Position numbers and translations under genes: made by a program. 64,000 nt of DNA from JANNSX01 sp041397825 (lineage in GTDB: Bacteria > Pseudomonadota > Alphaproteobacteria > Rhizobiales > Hyphomicrobiaceae). Location: assembly GCA_041397825.1 (NCBI GenBank), contig JAWKVX010000004.1:62001-126000 (forward strand). Reading direction: 5' to 3'. Each line of letters starts with the position of its first letter. The stretch's first letter is position 1. The notes under the pieces are model-generated. The model was not told where the DNA came from and searched no databases. It saw only the letters and a program-made list of their open reading frames with translations. This document shows positions 45,768-54,963 of the stretch, piece after piece.

Positions 45768-46178
45768 ATGAGCGAGAAATCCACCATCGCCCTGATCCGC
45801 CGCTACTACGACGCCTTCAACAAAGGCGATATCGACGGCATGCTCGCCTGTCTCGCGCCGGGCTTCGTACACGACGTCAACCAGGGCGGCCGGCGCAAGG
45901 GCAAGTCCAAGTTCAAGAGCTTCTGCGAGCATATGAGCGCGACCTACAAGGAGGAGCTCAAGGATATCGTCGTCATGGCGACGAAGGACGGCTCCAGAGG
46001 CGCCTCCGAGTTCGTCGTGCACGGCAAGTACATCGCCACCGACCAGGGTCTGCCGCCGGCCAAGGGGCAGCGGTACAAGCTGCCGGGCGCTACCTTCTTC
46101 GCCGTCGAGGACGGGCTCATCACGCGCGTGACGACGCACTACAACCTCAACGACTGGATCCGCCAGGTGAAGGGGTGA
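45768..46178 (+). CDS. NTF2-like/SnoaL-type protein (ketosteroid-isomerase family)
   Basis: Cytosolic protein of 136 residues with one cone-shaped NTF2-like domain: IALIRRYYDAFNKGDIDGML (helix pair), LAPGFVHDVNQGGRRKGKSK, and ATFFAVEDGLITRVTTHYNL with the final strand. Such proteins bind or isomerise small hydrophobic ligands; no specific catalytic pair is evident. GAGAGAG precedes the ATG. The TGA stop overlaps the GTG start of the downstream GNAT gene, so they are coupled. Confidence 0.83.
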   Translation: MSEKSTIALIRRYYDAFNKGDIDGMLACLAPGFVHDVNQGGRRKGKSKFKSFCEHMSATYKEELKDIVVMATKDGSRGASEFVVHGKYIATDQGLPPAKGQRYKLPGATFFAVEDGLITRVTTHYNLNDWIRQVKG

Positions 46179-46774
46179 CGGCGGGAGAGGTCACCGTTGA
46201 GCCCGTCACGGGCACAGCACTTCGGGACCTCCTGCCGGCTCTTGCCCTTCTCCGTATCGAGGTGTTTCGCGACTTTCCCTACCTCTACGACGGGACCCTC
46301 GGCTACGAGCAGCGCTACATCGCCGAGTTCGCGGCGGCGGCCGATACGGTCGTGGTGGTGGCGAAGGCCGGCGAGGAGATCGTCGGCATGGCCACCGCCT
46401 CGCCGATGCTGGGACATGCCGATGCCTTCGCCGAGCCCTTTCGCGAGCGCGGCTACGACGTCGACCGACTGTTCTATTGCGGCGAATCCGTGCTGAAACG
46501 CACCTATCGCGGGCGCGGTATCGGTCACGCCTTCTTCGACCACCGCGAGGCCCATGGGCGGGCGCTCGGCCGTTTCACGCATGTGACTTTCTGTGGTGTC
46601 GTCCGGCCGCCGGACCATCCGCTCCGCCCTCCGGACTACCGGCCGCTCGACGGCTTCTGGCGCAAGCGCGGCTATCTCCCGCTCGATGGCGTCCGCGCGC
46701 GTTTCTCCTGGAAAGACATCGACAAGTCCGAGGCCGACGAGAAGGAGATGCAGTTCTGGATCAGGCCTCTCTAG
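46175..46774 (+). CDS. GNAT-family N-acetyltransferase
   Basis: Protein of 199 residues starting at GTG 46175, overlapping the previous stop. It has a GNAT core with LLPALALLRIEVFRDFPYLY, the acetyl-CoA loop KRTYRGRGIGHAFFDHREAH near residue 110, and a C-terminal part with GFWRKRGYLPLDG. This matches a group of proteobacterial GNATs encoded with NTF2-like proteins; the acceptor substrate is unknown. Confidence 0.82.
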   Translation: MTAGEVTVEPVTGTALRDLLPALALLRIEVFRDFPYLYDGTLGYEQRYIAEFAAAADTVVVVAKAGEEIVGMATASPMLGHADAFAEPFRERGYDVDRLFYCGESVLKRTYRGRGIGHAFFDHREAHGRALGRFTHVTFCGVVRPPDHPLRPPDYRPLDGFWRKRGYLPLDGVRARFSWKDIDKSEADEKEMQFWIRPL

Positions 46775-46837
46775 GTTGTTGGTATTGAGCAATCTCTTGC
46801 AACCAACCAACCTGTTTCCATTTGGTCGGAACGTGCA

Positions 46838-48232
46838 CTAGGCGGGCGGCAGGATCTTGCCAGGATTGAGCAGCCCCTCCGGGTCGAGCGCCTGCTTGAT
46901 GGCCCGCATGACCCGGAGTCCGGTGCCATGCTCGGCGGCCATGTAGCCCATCTTGCCCTGGCCGATGCCGTGTTCGCCGGTCGAGGTTCCGCCCATCGCC
47001 AGCGCGCGCTCGACGAGCCGGTGGGTGAAGGCCTTGATCTTGGCAACCTCGGTGGCGTCCTTCAGATCGAACAGCGGCACCAAGTGGAAATTGCCGTCGC
47101 CGACATGGCCGACGAGAGGGGCCACGATGCCGCTCGCCTCCTGGTCGCGACGCGTCTCGAGAATGCAGTCGGCGAGCCGCGAGATCGGCACCGAGACATC
47201 GGTAGCGAAGAGATCGGCCCCCGGCCGCAGCGCCTTCGCCGACCAATAAGCGTCGTGTCGGGCCTTCCAGAGACGGTTGCGGTCCTCCGGCCGCTCGGCC
47301 TGCTCGAAGCCGAGTGCGCCCTCGCTTTCGGCAATGGCCCGGAACGTCACGATCTGCTCCGCGGTGGCGGCAGGCGTGCCGTGAAACTCCAGGAACAGCG
47401 TCGGCTGCTCGGCGAAACTCGTACCGGAGTGGAGATTGAAGCCCTTGATCTGCAACTCGTCGATCAACTCCATGCGGGCGAGTCCAAGCCCCAGCTGGAT
47501 CGACTGGATGACGGTGTTGCAGGCTCCCTCGAGCGTCTTGAAGGGGCAGACCGCCGCCAGGACGGTCTCCGGGATGCCGTAAACCCGGAGCGTCAGCTCG
47601 GTGATGATGCCGAGCGTGCCTTCGGCTCCGACCAGGAGACGCGTCAGGTCGTAGCCGGCCGACGACTTCCGCGACCGCCGCGACGTCGTTACGATGCTGC
47701 CGTCCGCCATGACGGCGCGCAGCGACAGCACGTTCTCCCGCATGGTGCCATAGCGGACGGCCATCGTGCCCGAGGCGCGCGTCGAGGCCATGCCGCCCAA
47801 TGTTGCGTGCTCGGCGCCCGGGTCGACGGGAAAGAACAGCCCGAGATCGCGCAGATGCTCGTTCAACTGCTTGCGCGTGACGCCCGTCTCGACAACGACG
47901 TCGAGGTCGCCATGATTGACCGCGAGAATGCGGTTCATGCGGGAGAGGTCGATCGAGAGGCCGCCCCGCGGCGCGTTCACCTGCCCCTCGAGCGACGTTC
48001 CCGCGCCGAAAGGAATGATCGGTAGCCTGTGTCCGCGGCAGATCTCGACGGACGTCGTGATGTCCGCCTCGGTCTCGGCAAAGAGCACGGCATCCGGTGG
48101 CTCCGGTGTGACCCAAGTGAGGCTGTGGGCGTGCTGGGTGCGGATGGGAAGACCCGTCTCCAGGCGATCGCCGAAACGCTGCCGGAGGAGATCGAGTGCG
48201 GCTTGGGGGGACCGGGAGGGCGATGACGGCAT
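46838..48232 (-). CDS. FAD-binding D-2-hydroxyacid dehydrogenase (GlcD/Dld type)
   Basis: Cytosolic or membrane-associated flavoprotein of 464 residues that oxidises D-lactate, glycolate or another 2-hydroxy acid. PCMH-type FAD domain: PIIPFGAGTSLEGQVNAPRG (near 70-90), VDPGAEHATLGGMASTRASG and AGYDLTRLLVGAEGTLGIIT. The C-terminal cap contains APLVGHVGDGNFHLVPLFD (metal and substrate His) and GTSTGEHGIGQGKMGYM. The C-terminus NPGKILPP is standard. Start ATG 48232 is chosen by alignment with relatives; the frame is open to 48337. Divergent from the DUF2541-repeat gene. Confidence 0.93.
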   Translation of the reverse strand: MPSSPSRSPQAALDLLRQRFGDRLETGLPIRTQHAHSLTWVTPEPPDAVLFAETEADITTSVEICRGHRLPIIPFGAGTSLEGQVNAPRGGLSIDLSRMNRILAVNHGDLDVVVETGVTRKQLNEHLRDLGLFFPVDPGAEHATLGGMASTRASGTMAVRYGTMRENVLSLRAVMADGSIVTTSRRSRKSSAGYDLTRLLVGAEGTLGIITELTLRVYGIPETVLAAVCPFKTLEGACNTVIQSIQLGLGLARMELIDELQIKGFNLHSGTSFAEQPTLFLEFHGTPAATAEQIVTFRAIAESEGALGFEQAERPEDRNRLWKARHDAYWSAKALRPGADLFATDVSVPISRLADCILETRRDQEASGIVAPLVGHVGDGNFHLVPLFDLKDATEVAKIKAFTHRLVERALAMGGTSTGEHGIGQGKMGYMAAEHGTGLRVMRAIKQALDPEGLLNPGKILPPA

Positions 48233-48443
48233 GATCGGCTCTGTGTGTTGGATAACCCATCTTAGTTGGGCCCGGAATTGACGCAATGTGGCCACAGCCC
48301 CACGGCCAATGAAACCGCGATCCTCCTTGGACGGCAAATCACCTTGGTGATGGGCTCAATTCAACACTAAGGTGCCGCAATTGGTGCCGAAAATCAGGGG
48401 GAACGGCTTCTCAGAGGGCCGACGATCGAAGATGGGGTATGTC

Positions 48444-51400
48444 ATGTCGCGTGTCATGAAGGTGGTTGTGTCGCTGGTGCTGGCTGTGCTCTGGCTGGCT
48501 CCCGGAATCGCCTCGGCGGATGAGTGGGAGTTGCTCGGCCGGCAGAAAGCGAGCCCGGGCATAGATCGCGACGTCATAAGGTTGAACAAGAACGACGGCC
48601 CTTACACCGCCATCAAGCTTCGTGTCAGCGACAATGTCGTGACCCTGTTCAACGTCAAGGTCGTCTTCGGCGACGGGTCCGAGCAGTCGCTCCCCGTCCG
48701 CAATCTGACGGTCAGGCCAGGCGAGGAGACGGTGCCGCTCGATCTCGAGGGCCGTCGTCGCAACATCAAGCAAGTCGAGCTTCTGTATGGGGGCAACCTG
48801 ACGGCTCTCATCCGGCGTCCCGAGATCCAGGTGTATGCGCTGAAGGTCGCCGAGCGGGAGTTCAAGCCGCTCGGCAAGGATTGGCAGCTGCTCGGTGAGG
48901 AGTCCGTCGATTCGCGGCACGATCGCGATGTCATCAAGGTCGGCCGGCAGGAAGGACGCTTCAGCGCGCTGGTGCTTCGCGTCAGTGGCGGCGACGTCAA
49001 TCTGCGCGAGCTGCGCGTGACCTATGCCAACGGAAGGGATGATGTCTTCCGCCTCCGTACGCAGCTGCCGGACGGCTCGGAGACCGAAGCCATCGATCTC
49101 AAGGGAGACGACCGTGCCATAAGGCAGGTCGAGCTCGTCTACGACACCAACCGCCGGGGCCGCGGACGGGCGACCGTCCAGGTCTGGGGCCGGGAGGCCG
49201 CCGAGCGGGAGCTGCCGCCGCTGTCGCGGGAATGGTCGCTGCTCGGTCAGCAACGTGTGGACATGGCGCGCGACCGCGATGTCATTCGCGTCGGCCGGGA
49301 TGACGGCCGCTACAACGCGATCATCGTTCGTGTCAAAGGCGGCTTGGTCAACCTGCGCAACCTGCGGATCGTCTACGGCAACGGCCAGGCCGAGGATCTG
49401 AAGTTCAATCGGCCGCTTCGAGGCGGGGAAGAGACGAACCCCATCGAGCTCAAAGGGCGCTTCCGCTTCATCGACCGGATCGAGCTCAACTACGAGCGGG
49501 AGCGCGGTGCGGTCCGTCTGCCGGTGGTCGAGATCTGGGCGCGCGAGGCGCCCGAGCCCGAGCTGCCGCCGCTCGACCGCGATTGGCAACTCATGGGGCA
49601 GGACAATGTCGACCCCGACAGCAACTCGAGCGTGATCGACGTCGCCGGAGAGGGTGGCCGAATCAACGCCGTCGTCCTTCGCGCCCGGCGCAATGACCTT
49701 CGGCTGCGCGGCGTCACCATCGTCTATAGCGACGGCGACCAGGAGCGTGTGGCGATCGACGGGCCGCTTTATGCCGGCGAGGAGACGGACGTCATAGAGC
49801 TGAAAGGGCGGCGGCGCTCCGTCGATCGCATCGAGCTCAGTCTGAGGCCGACGGGCCGCGGCGGCAGGCCGGCCACGGTCGAGGCCTGGGGGCGTCAGGC
49901 GCCCGAGCCCGAGCTGCCGCCGCTCGGTCGCGAGTGGCGGCGTCTGGGCCAGCAATCCGTGGATTTGGATGGCGAGCGTGTGTCGCTCGAGGTCGGCGCC
50001 GACGCCGGCCGCTTGAACGCTCTGGTGTTGCGTGTCCGGCGCGGCGATGTGCGTGTCCGTGGCATGACGGTCGTTTACGGCAACGGCGCCGAGGAGGACG
50101 TGGCCTTCGACAATCCGATCTACGGCGGCGAGGAGAGCGAGATCATCGATCTCAAGGGGCGTGCGCGCTTCATCGATCGGATCGATCTTCGGCTGCGGGC
50201 TGGCCGCCGGTCGGGACGCCGAGCCGAGCTCGAGATCTGGGGCCGGCAGGCGCCGGAGCCGGTGCCGCCGCCGCTGTCGAAGGAGTGGCAGTTGGTCGGC
50301 AAGCAGGAGCTGGATCCCCGGCGCGACCGGGTTAGCATCTCGTCCGACCTGGAGCGTGGACGCTTCGATGCGGTGCTGTTGCGTGCAAGCCGAGACGACG
50401 TCCGGCTCCGTGGCCTGACGATCTCGACGGGTGGCGACGATGCCGAGGCGATCGATGTCGACGAGATGCTCTATGCCGGTGAGGCGGGGCAGATCGTCGA
50501 GATCAAGGGCCGGCCGCGATACATCGAAGGCGTCGATCTTAAGTATCAGGCGGATCGGCGCGGGCGCCGCAGTCCCGTGGTCGAGGTCTGGGCCCGCGAG
50601 GCGCCGGAACGGAATCTGCCGCCGCTCGGTCGCGAGTGGCAGCTGTTGGCACAGCAGTCGATCGACCTCGGCCGGGATCGGCAGATCATCGATATCGGCG
50701 ATGAGTCGGGACGTGTGAACGCGCTCGTCCTCCGGGCCAAACGTGATGACATCCGACTTCGACGCCTGAGGCTCGTCTATGGCAACGGTGACGAGGAAGA
50801 GGTGCCGGTCGATTCCATTCTCTATGCCGGTGAGGAGACGAGCCTCATCGAGCTTAAGGGTCGTGCCCGGCTTGTGCAGAGCATCGAGGTCGTGACGCGA
50901 ACGATCGGACGCTCGGGCCGTCGCGCCGAGCTCGAGGTCTGGGGCCGGATTGCCCCTGAGCCGGAGCCGGTTCGGCTCCCCAAGGAATGGCAGCAGATCG
51001 GCCAGCAGCGCCTCGACCCGAGGGGCCAGAAAGGCTTGGTCAACCTCGGCGGCGACGATCAGCGTTTCGACGGATTGATCGTCCGCGTCAGGCAGAGCGA
51101 TCTTCGCGTCAGCGACATCGAGATCGTCTACGGCAACGGCGAGCGAGACCGCGTCGAATTCGATGGTGCGATCTATGCCGGCGAGGACAGTCCGGTGATC
51201 GAGCTCAAGGGACGGCCCCGCTTCATCGACCGTATCGAGTTCGCGTATCGCGCGAGCGGCCGGCGCCAGCGGCCGCCCGAGGTCGAAGTCTGGGGCCGTG
51301 CGGCGCGACTGCCTGAGCTTCCGAGGCTCGACAACAGCTGGGTGATGATCGGCAAGGAACGGGTCGATCTGGGCCGGGATCGCGACCGCTTCGAGATCAA

Positions 51401-51998
51401 TGCGGTCGGCGGCAGGCTCGATGCGCTGCTGCTCCGGGTGCGCGGCAATGACATCGATCTGAGAGGCGCCCGGCTGATCTACCAGAGCGGCGACACGGAG
51501 GATCTCGACATCGGCCAGCGGGTCTATGCCGGCGAGCAGACGAAAGAGATCGCTCTCAAGGGTCGGGCGCGCTTCCTGCAAGCCGTCGAGCTGACCTACC
51601 GGTCTGTCGACCGGAGTGCGCGACCGGCTGAGGTCGAGCTCTGGGGGCACACGGCCAAGGACGAGCCGTTCGGCGAACGCTGGCGCAAGGTTGATGCGTT
51701 GCCAGTCGATCGCCGGAAGGACAAGGTCGTCTACGAGCTCGGCCGCCGGGACGGGCGGGTGCGCGCCGTCGGCGTCCGCGCCAATGGCGGCACGATCCGA
51801 CTGACCGGCATCGCCATGATCTACGGCAATGGCGACAAGGATGCTCGGCCGCTGGACGACCGGCTACGTCCGGACGACACCACCAAGCCGGTCGATGTCA
51901 CCGGCTTCCGCCGGGCGTTCGATCGCATCGAGGTCTACTACGAGCGCTCCACCTCGATCGACAGCCGGACGCAACTCGAGCTCTGGGTCAGGGATTGA
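48444..51998 (+). CDS. Secreted protein made of ten DUF2541-like repeats
   Basis: Exported protein of 1184 residues. Sec signal MSRVMKVVVSLVLAVLWLAP with cleavage expected after ASA near residue 26; start ATG 48444 has GGGG just upstream (alternatives at 48432 and 48372). The whole mature chain is ten copies of a beta-rich unit of about 117 residues. Each starts with a W-x-x-x-G-x-x-x-VD element, then DRDVIxVG, ALVLRVxxxDVxLRxLxIVYGNG, GEETxxIxLKGRxRxIDRIEL, and a VExWGRxAPEPELPPL linker. This resembles the DUF2541 domain, usually found singly in small secreted proteins. No enzyme motif is visible; a rod-like adhesin, envelope scaffold or binding array is plausible. Confidence 0.8.
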   Translation: MSRVMKVVVSLVLAVLWLAPGIASADEWELLGRQKASPGIDRDVIRLNKNDGPYTAIKLRVSDNVVTLFNVKVVFGDGSEQSLPVRNLTVRPGEETVPLDLEGRRRNIKQVELLYGGNLTALIRRPEIQVYALKVAEREFKPLGKDWQLLGEESVDSRHDRDVIKVGRQEGRFSALVLRVSGGDVNLRELRVTYANGRDDVFRLRTQLPDGSETEAIDLKGDDRAIRQVELVYDTNRRGRGRATVQVWGREAAERELPPLSREWSLLGQQRVDMARDRDVIRVGRDDGRYNAIIVRVKGGLVNLRNLRIVYGNGQAEDLKFNRPLRGGEETNPIELKGRFRFIDRIELNYERERGAVRLPVVEIWAREAPEPELPPLDRDWQLMGQDNVDPDSNSSVIDVAGEGGRINAVVLRARRNDLRLRGVTIVYSDGDQERVAIDGPLYAGEETDVIELKGRRRSVDRIELSLRPTGRGGRPATVEAWGRQAPEPELPPLGREWRRLGQQSVDLDGERVSLEVGADAGRLNALVLRVRRGDVRVRGMTVVYGNGAEEDVAFDNPIYGGEESEIIDLKGRARFIDRIDLRLRAGRRSGRRAELEIWGRQAPEPVPPPLSKEWQLVGKQELDPRRDRVSISSDLERGRFDAVLLRASRDDVRLRGLTISTGGDDAEAIDVDEMLYAGEAGQIVEIKGRPRYIEGVDLKYQADRRGRRSPVVEVWAREAPERNLPPLGREWQLLAQQSIDLGRDRQIIDIGDESGRVNALVLRAKRDDIRLRRLRLVYGNGDEEEVPVDSILYAGEETSLIELKGRARLVQSIEVVTRTIGRSGRRAELEVWGRIAPEPEPVRLPKEWQQIGQQRLDPRGQKGLVNLGGDDQRFDGLIVRVRQSDLRVSDIEIVYGNGERDRVEFDGAIYAGEDSPVIELKGRPRFIDRIEFAYRASGRRQRPPEVEVWGRAARLPELPRLDNSWVMIGKERVDLGRDRDRFEINAVGGRLDALLLRVRGNDIDLRGARLIYQSGDTEDLDIGQRVYAGEQTKEIALKGRARFLQAVELTYRSVDRSARPAEVELWGHTAKDEPFGERWRKVDALPVDRRKDKVVYELGRRDGRVRAVGVRANGGTIRLTGIAMIYGNGDKDARPLDDRLRPDDTTKPVDVTGFRRAFDRIEVYYERSTSIDSRTQLELWVRD
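48525..51995 (+). repeat. Ten-unit tandem coding repeat, 351-base period
   Basis: The conserved Trp codon opening each unit is at 48525, 48882, 49233, 49584, 49935, 50286, 50637, 50988, 51339 and 51681. The steps are 357, then 351 seven times in a row, then 342. Unit sequences differ substantially at DNA and protein level, yet spacing in the middle is identical to the base. Confidence 0.85.
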
Positions 51999-52152
51999 GG
52001 ACGCAGCCAGCGACGATCTTCGGGAGGGCGCCAAGCGGCGCCCTTCTTTCTTTGCGCGATTATCAGCGCTACTGCCGGGCATTGCCGGACATCGTTTGAC
52101 CGCGGAGGTTAGGCCTGAAAGGCTGGCGCCGAAGCGAGAATGGGGAACTGCG

Positions 52153-52764
52153 ATGCTCGAAGCCTATGGGTTCAGCCGCTCCGGCAATTGCTGGAAGGTC
52201 AGGCAGATTCTGGAGTTGACGGCGACGCCCTTCAAATGGATCGAGGTCGACAGCAATGGCGGCGAGACACGGCGGCCGGCCTTCCTGAGCCTCAATCCGA
52301 ACGGCAAGGTGCCGATCATCCGCCTCGACGAGGGAGAGGTCGTCACCGAGTCGAACGCCATCCTGTTGCATCTCGCCGAGGGCACAGCCTACCTGCCGTC
52401 GCCGGGGCTAGCCCGGACCCGTGTGATCGAGTGGCTCTTCTTCGAGCAGTACAGTCACGAGCCCTACATCGCCGTGGCCCGCAACTGGATCGCCTACCTC
52501 AAGGCCAAGGACAAATACGCGGATCGGCTGCCCGAGATCTGGGAGCGCGGCCATAGGGCGCTCGGCGTCATGGAGCGGCGGTTGGCGACGCATGCCTTCC
52601 TGACGGACGCCGGCTTTACGGTGGCCGATATTGCACTCTTCGCCTATACGCACATGGCCGACGAAGGCGAGTTCGACCTCACGGCCTATCCGGGCGTCCG
52701 CGCCTGGCTCGGCCGGGTCGCGGCGCTTCCGGGCATCCACCCGATCCGACCTATTCCCATCTGA
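52153..52764 (+). CDS. Glutathione S-transferase family protein
   Basis: Cytosolic GST-like protein of 203 residues. N-terminal thioredoxin-like domain: LEAYGFSRSGNCWKVRQILE, NPNGKVPIIRLDEG (cis-Pro) and VTESNAILLHLAEGT (gamma-glutamyl contact). C-terminal helical domain: VIEWLFFEQYSHEPYIAVAR, and the N-capping box FTVADIALFAYTHMADEGEF. Start ATG 52153 follows GGGGAA. Substrate unknown; bacterial GSTs of this type act in detoxification or ring-cleavage pathways. Stands alone between the repeat protein and the proline-racemase-family gene. Confidence 0.9.
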   Translation: MLEAYGFSRSGNCWKVRQILELTATPFKWIEVDSNGGETRRPAFLSLNPNGKVPIIRLDEGEVVTESNAILLHLAEGTAYLPSPGLARTRVIEWLFFEQYSHEPYIAVARNWIAYLKAKDKYADRLPEIWERGHRALGVMERRLATHAFLTDAGFTVADIALFAYTHMADEGEFDLTAYPGVRAWLGRVAALPGIHPIRPIPI

Positions 52765-52837
52765 CCGACCCCAGCCGCATTGCTTTGTCCCGGGTCCCCG
52801 ACTATCGATCGAGTCGTGGATCGGCAGGGAGAGCGAA

Positions 52838-53893
52838 ATGCGGTTTCAACGCCTCGTCAGCATGGTGGAGGCCCATTGCGAGGGCGAGGTCGGCCGCGTC
52901 GTCACCGGTGGCCTGCCAACGATCCCCGGCGATAGTCCGGCGGAGATGCTGAGGTACCTCAACGAGGTGGACGACAGTGTCCGTCGCTTTCTCGTTTTCG
53001 AGCCGCGCGGCGCGGCACAGATGTCGACCAACATTCTGGTGCCGAGGACGCATCCCGAGGCGGACGCCGCCTTCATCATCCTGCAGGCGGATCGCGCCCA
53101 TGCGATGAGCGGCTCGAACTCGATCTGCGTCGTGACCGTGTTGACGGAGACCGGTCTCGTCGAGATGAAGGAGCCCGACACGGTCGTCACGCTCGAGACT
53201 CCGGCGGGGCTGGTCAAGGCAACGGCCAGCTGCCGGGACGGTAAATGCGAGCGCGTCAGGCTCGACATGACGCCGGCCTTCGTCGAGGCGCTCGACCTTG
53301 CCGTCGATGTGCCGGATCTCGGTGCGGTTCAGGTGGACATCGCCTATGGCGGCTGTTTCTATGCCCTCGTGGACGTGCGGCAGTTCGGGCTTCGGATTGC
53401 GCGGGAGAACGCCCGGCGGCTCGTCGATATCGCCATGCGTACGCAGCAGGTCCTGAACCGCACGCGGGAGATCGTGCATCCGGAGATTCCCGCCATCCGC
53501 GGCATCTCGTATACGATGCTGACGGATTGGTCCGATGACGGTCATCCCGTCGGTGCGACGGTTCTGCCGCCGGGCCGCATCGACCGCTCGCCCTGCGGCA
53601 CTGGCAACGCGGCCCGCATGGCCATCCGGTCGGCGCGCGGCGAGGTTCGGCGTGGTGCCAGGGTCGAGGCGAGATCCATCATTGGCTCGACGTTCCAGGT
53701 GGAGCTGGTGGGCGAGACAACGGTGGCCGGCCGTCCGGCGGTTCTCACGCAGGTGAGCGGCCGAGGTTGGATTCACGGTCTGCACCAGATCGGCGTCGAT
53801 CCGAGCGACCCCTTTCCCAAGGGATTCATGCTTACCGACACCTGGGGCGAGGCGCTGGATCTGATCCTGGAACCGGGGGCGCGGTCTCCTTGA
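52838..53893 (+). CDS. Proline racemase family enzyme with Ser/Cys active site (hydroxyproline-type)
   Basis: Cytosolic enzyme of 351 residues of the proline racemase / 4-hydroxyproline epimerase / trans-3-hydroxyproline dehydratase family. The duplicated fold is clear: HCEGEVGRVVTGGLPTIPGD at 13-32 and the second-half signature DRSPCGTGNAAR with Cys253. At the first catalytic position, where racemases have Cys in MCGH, this protein has Ser91 in AMSGSNSICVV. Loss of one Cys of the pair argues against a true racemase and fits dehydratase-type or atypical epimerase members. AGGGAGA precedes ATG 52838. Followed by an exported metallo-beta-lactamase-fold gene. No hydroxyproline catabolic genes are adjacent. 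Confidence 0.88.
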   Translation: MRFQRLVSMVEAHCEGEVGRVVTGGLPTIPGDSPAEMLRYLNEVDDSVRRFLVFEPRGAAQMSTNILVPRTHPEADAAFIILQADRAHAMSGSNSICVVTVLTETGLVEMKEPDTVVTLETPAGLVKATASCRDGKCERVRLDMTPAFVEALDLAVDVPDLGAVQVDIAYGGCFYALVDVRQFGLRIARENARRLVDIAMRTQQVLNRTREIVHPEIPAIRGISYTMLTDWSDDGHPVGATVLPPGRIDRSPCGTGNAARMAIRSARGEVRRGARVEARSIIGSTFQVELVGETTVAGRPAVLTQVSGRGWIHGLHQIGVDPSDPFPKGFMLTDTWGEALDLILEPGARSP

Positions 53894-53985
53894 TGGACCC
53901 GTGACGTGGAATGTACCTGTCCATCATCGATCGAAGAGGTTAGGCTCTTGGCTGAAATGCCCTTTGTTGATGTCGGGTGGTCTCA

Positions 53986-54957
53986 ATGAGCCAGCTCTCA
54001 CGTCGCGACCTCTTGCTCGGTGCCTCGGCGGGCGCCCTCGTGACGGGCGTCGGCAGCCGATTCACCTTCCTGGCACCGTCAGCCGCGCTCGCGGATCAGA
54101 TCGAGCGACAGGGCTTTCATCGCTTCCTCGTCGGCGACATCACGATGACGGCGCTCTACGATGGCGTCTGGGAGAAGCCACATGATCCGAGCTTCATCGC
54201 CAACGCGACGGTCGAGCAGACGCGAGGGGCGCTCATCGTCGCTGGCTATTCGGGCGAGAACGTGCCGATTCCGTTCTCGGCGATGGCAGCAGAGATCGCC
54301 GGCAAGGTCGTTCTGTTCGACAGTGGGACGGGCGGTCAACTGGCGCCGAGCGCCGGTTTGATGCGGACCAGGAACCTGGCAGCCGCGGGCATCGATCCGA
54401 CCAAAGTCTCGACGATTTGCCTGACCCACTACCATCCCGATCACATCTTTGGTCTCATGGAGCAGGACACCAACCGACCGGTGTTCCCGAATGCCGAGAT
54501 CGTCGTCTCAGCCGCCGAGCACGCCTTTTGGACCGACGAGAGTACTATCGGCAAACTCCCGGAGCAGATGCGCGGGTTCGCCCAGCGCATTCAGGAGACG
54601 CTCGGCACATGGACCAACCTCCGGCGGATCGAGGGGGAGGCCGAGGTTCTCCCGGGCGTTCGGACCATGCCGACTTTCGGCCATACGCCGGGCCATACCT
54701 CCTACCACGTGTTCTCCGGCGACCGGCAGCTCTTCATCCTGGGCGATGTCTCGAACATGCCAGCCCTGTTCCTTCGGCACCCGGAATGGCACGCCGTGTT
54801 CGATATGGATCCCGAGAAGGCCGAGGAGGTGCGCCGGCTCACCATGGACCGCGCGATCGCCGAACGGGCTATGGTCGCCGGATACCACTATCCCTTCCCG
54901 GCCGCAGGCACCGTCACCAAGGATGGTGACGGCTACATGTTCGTGCCGATCGTCTGA
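53986..54957 (+). CDS. Tat-exported metallo-beta-lactamase-fold hydrolase
   Basis: Protein of 323 residues with a Tat signal (SRRDLLLGASAGALVTGVGS at 5-24), so exported folded to the periplasm. The body is an MBL domain: zinc motif TICLTHYHPDHIFGL, a downstream His in FGHTPGHTSYHVF, Asp in FILGDVSNMPAL, and His in MVAGYHYPFPAAGTV. This matches the quorum-quenching/alkylsulfatase-like MBL proteins with a GFHRFLVGDITMTALYDG N-terminus common in proteobacteria. Substrate unknown. Start ATG 53986 preferred over GTG 53977. Confidence 0.88.
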   Translation: MSQLSRRDLLLGASAGALVTGVGSRFTFLAPSAALADQIERQGFHRFLVGDITMTALYDGVWEKPHDPSFIANATVEQTRGALIVAGYSGENVPIPFSAMAAEIAGKVVLFDSGTGGQLAPSAGLMRTRNLAAAGIDPTKVSTICLTHYHPDHIFGLMEQDTNRPVFPNAEIVVSAAEHAFWTDESTIGKLPEQMRGFAQRIQETLGTWTNLRRIEGEAEVLPGVRTMPTFGHTPGHTSYHVFSGDRQLFILGDVSNMPALFLRHPEWHAVFDMDPEKAEEVRRLTMDRAIAERAMVAGYHYPFPAAGTVTKDGDGYMFVPIV

Positions 54958-54963
54958 ACGGCT

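Noticed and set aside
48411..51650. 1079-residue open frame opposite the DUF2541-repeat gene
   Set aside because: Repeats in it are the antisense image of the real repeats; no independent features.
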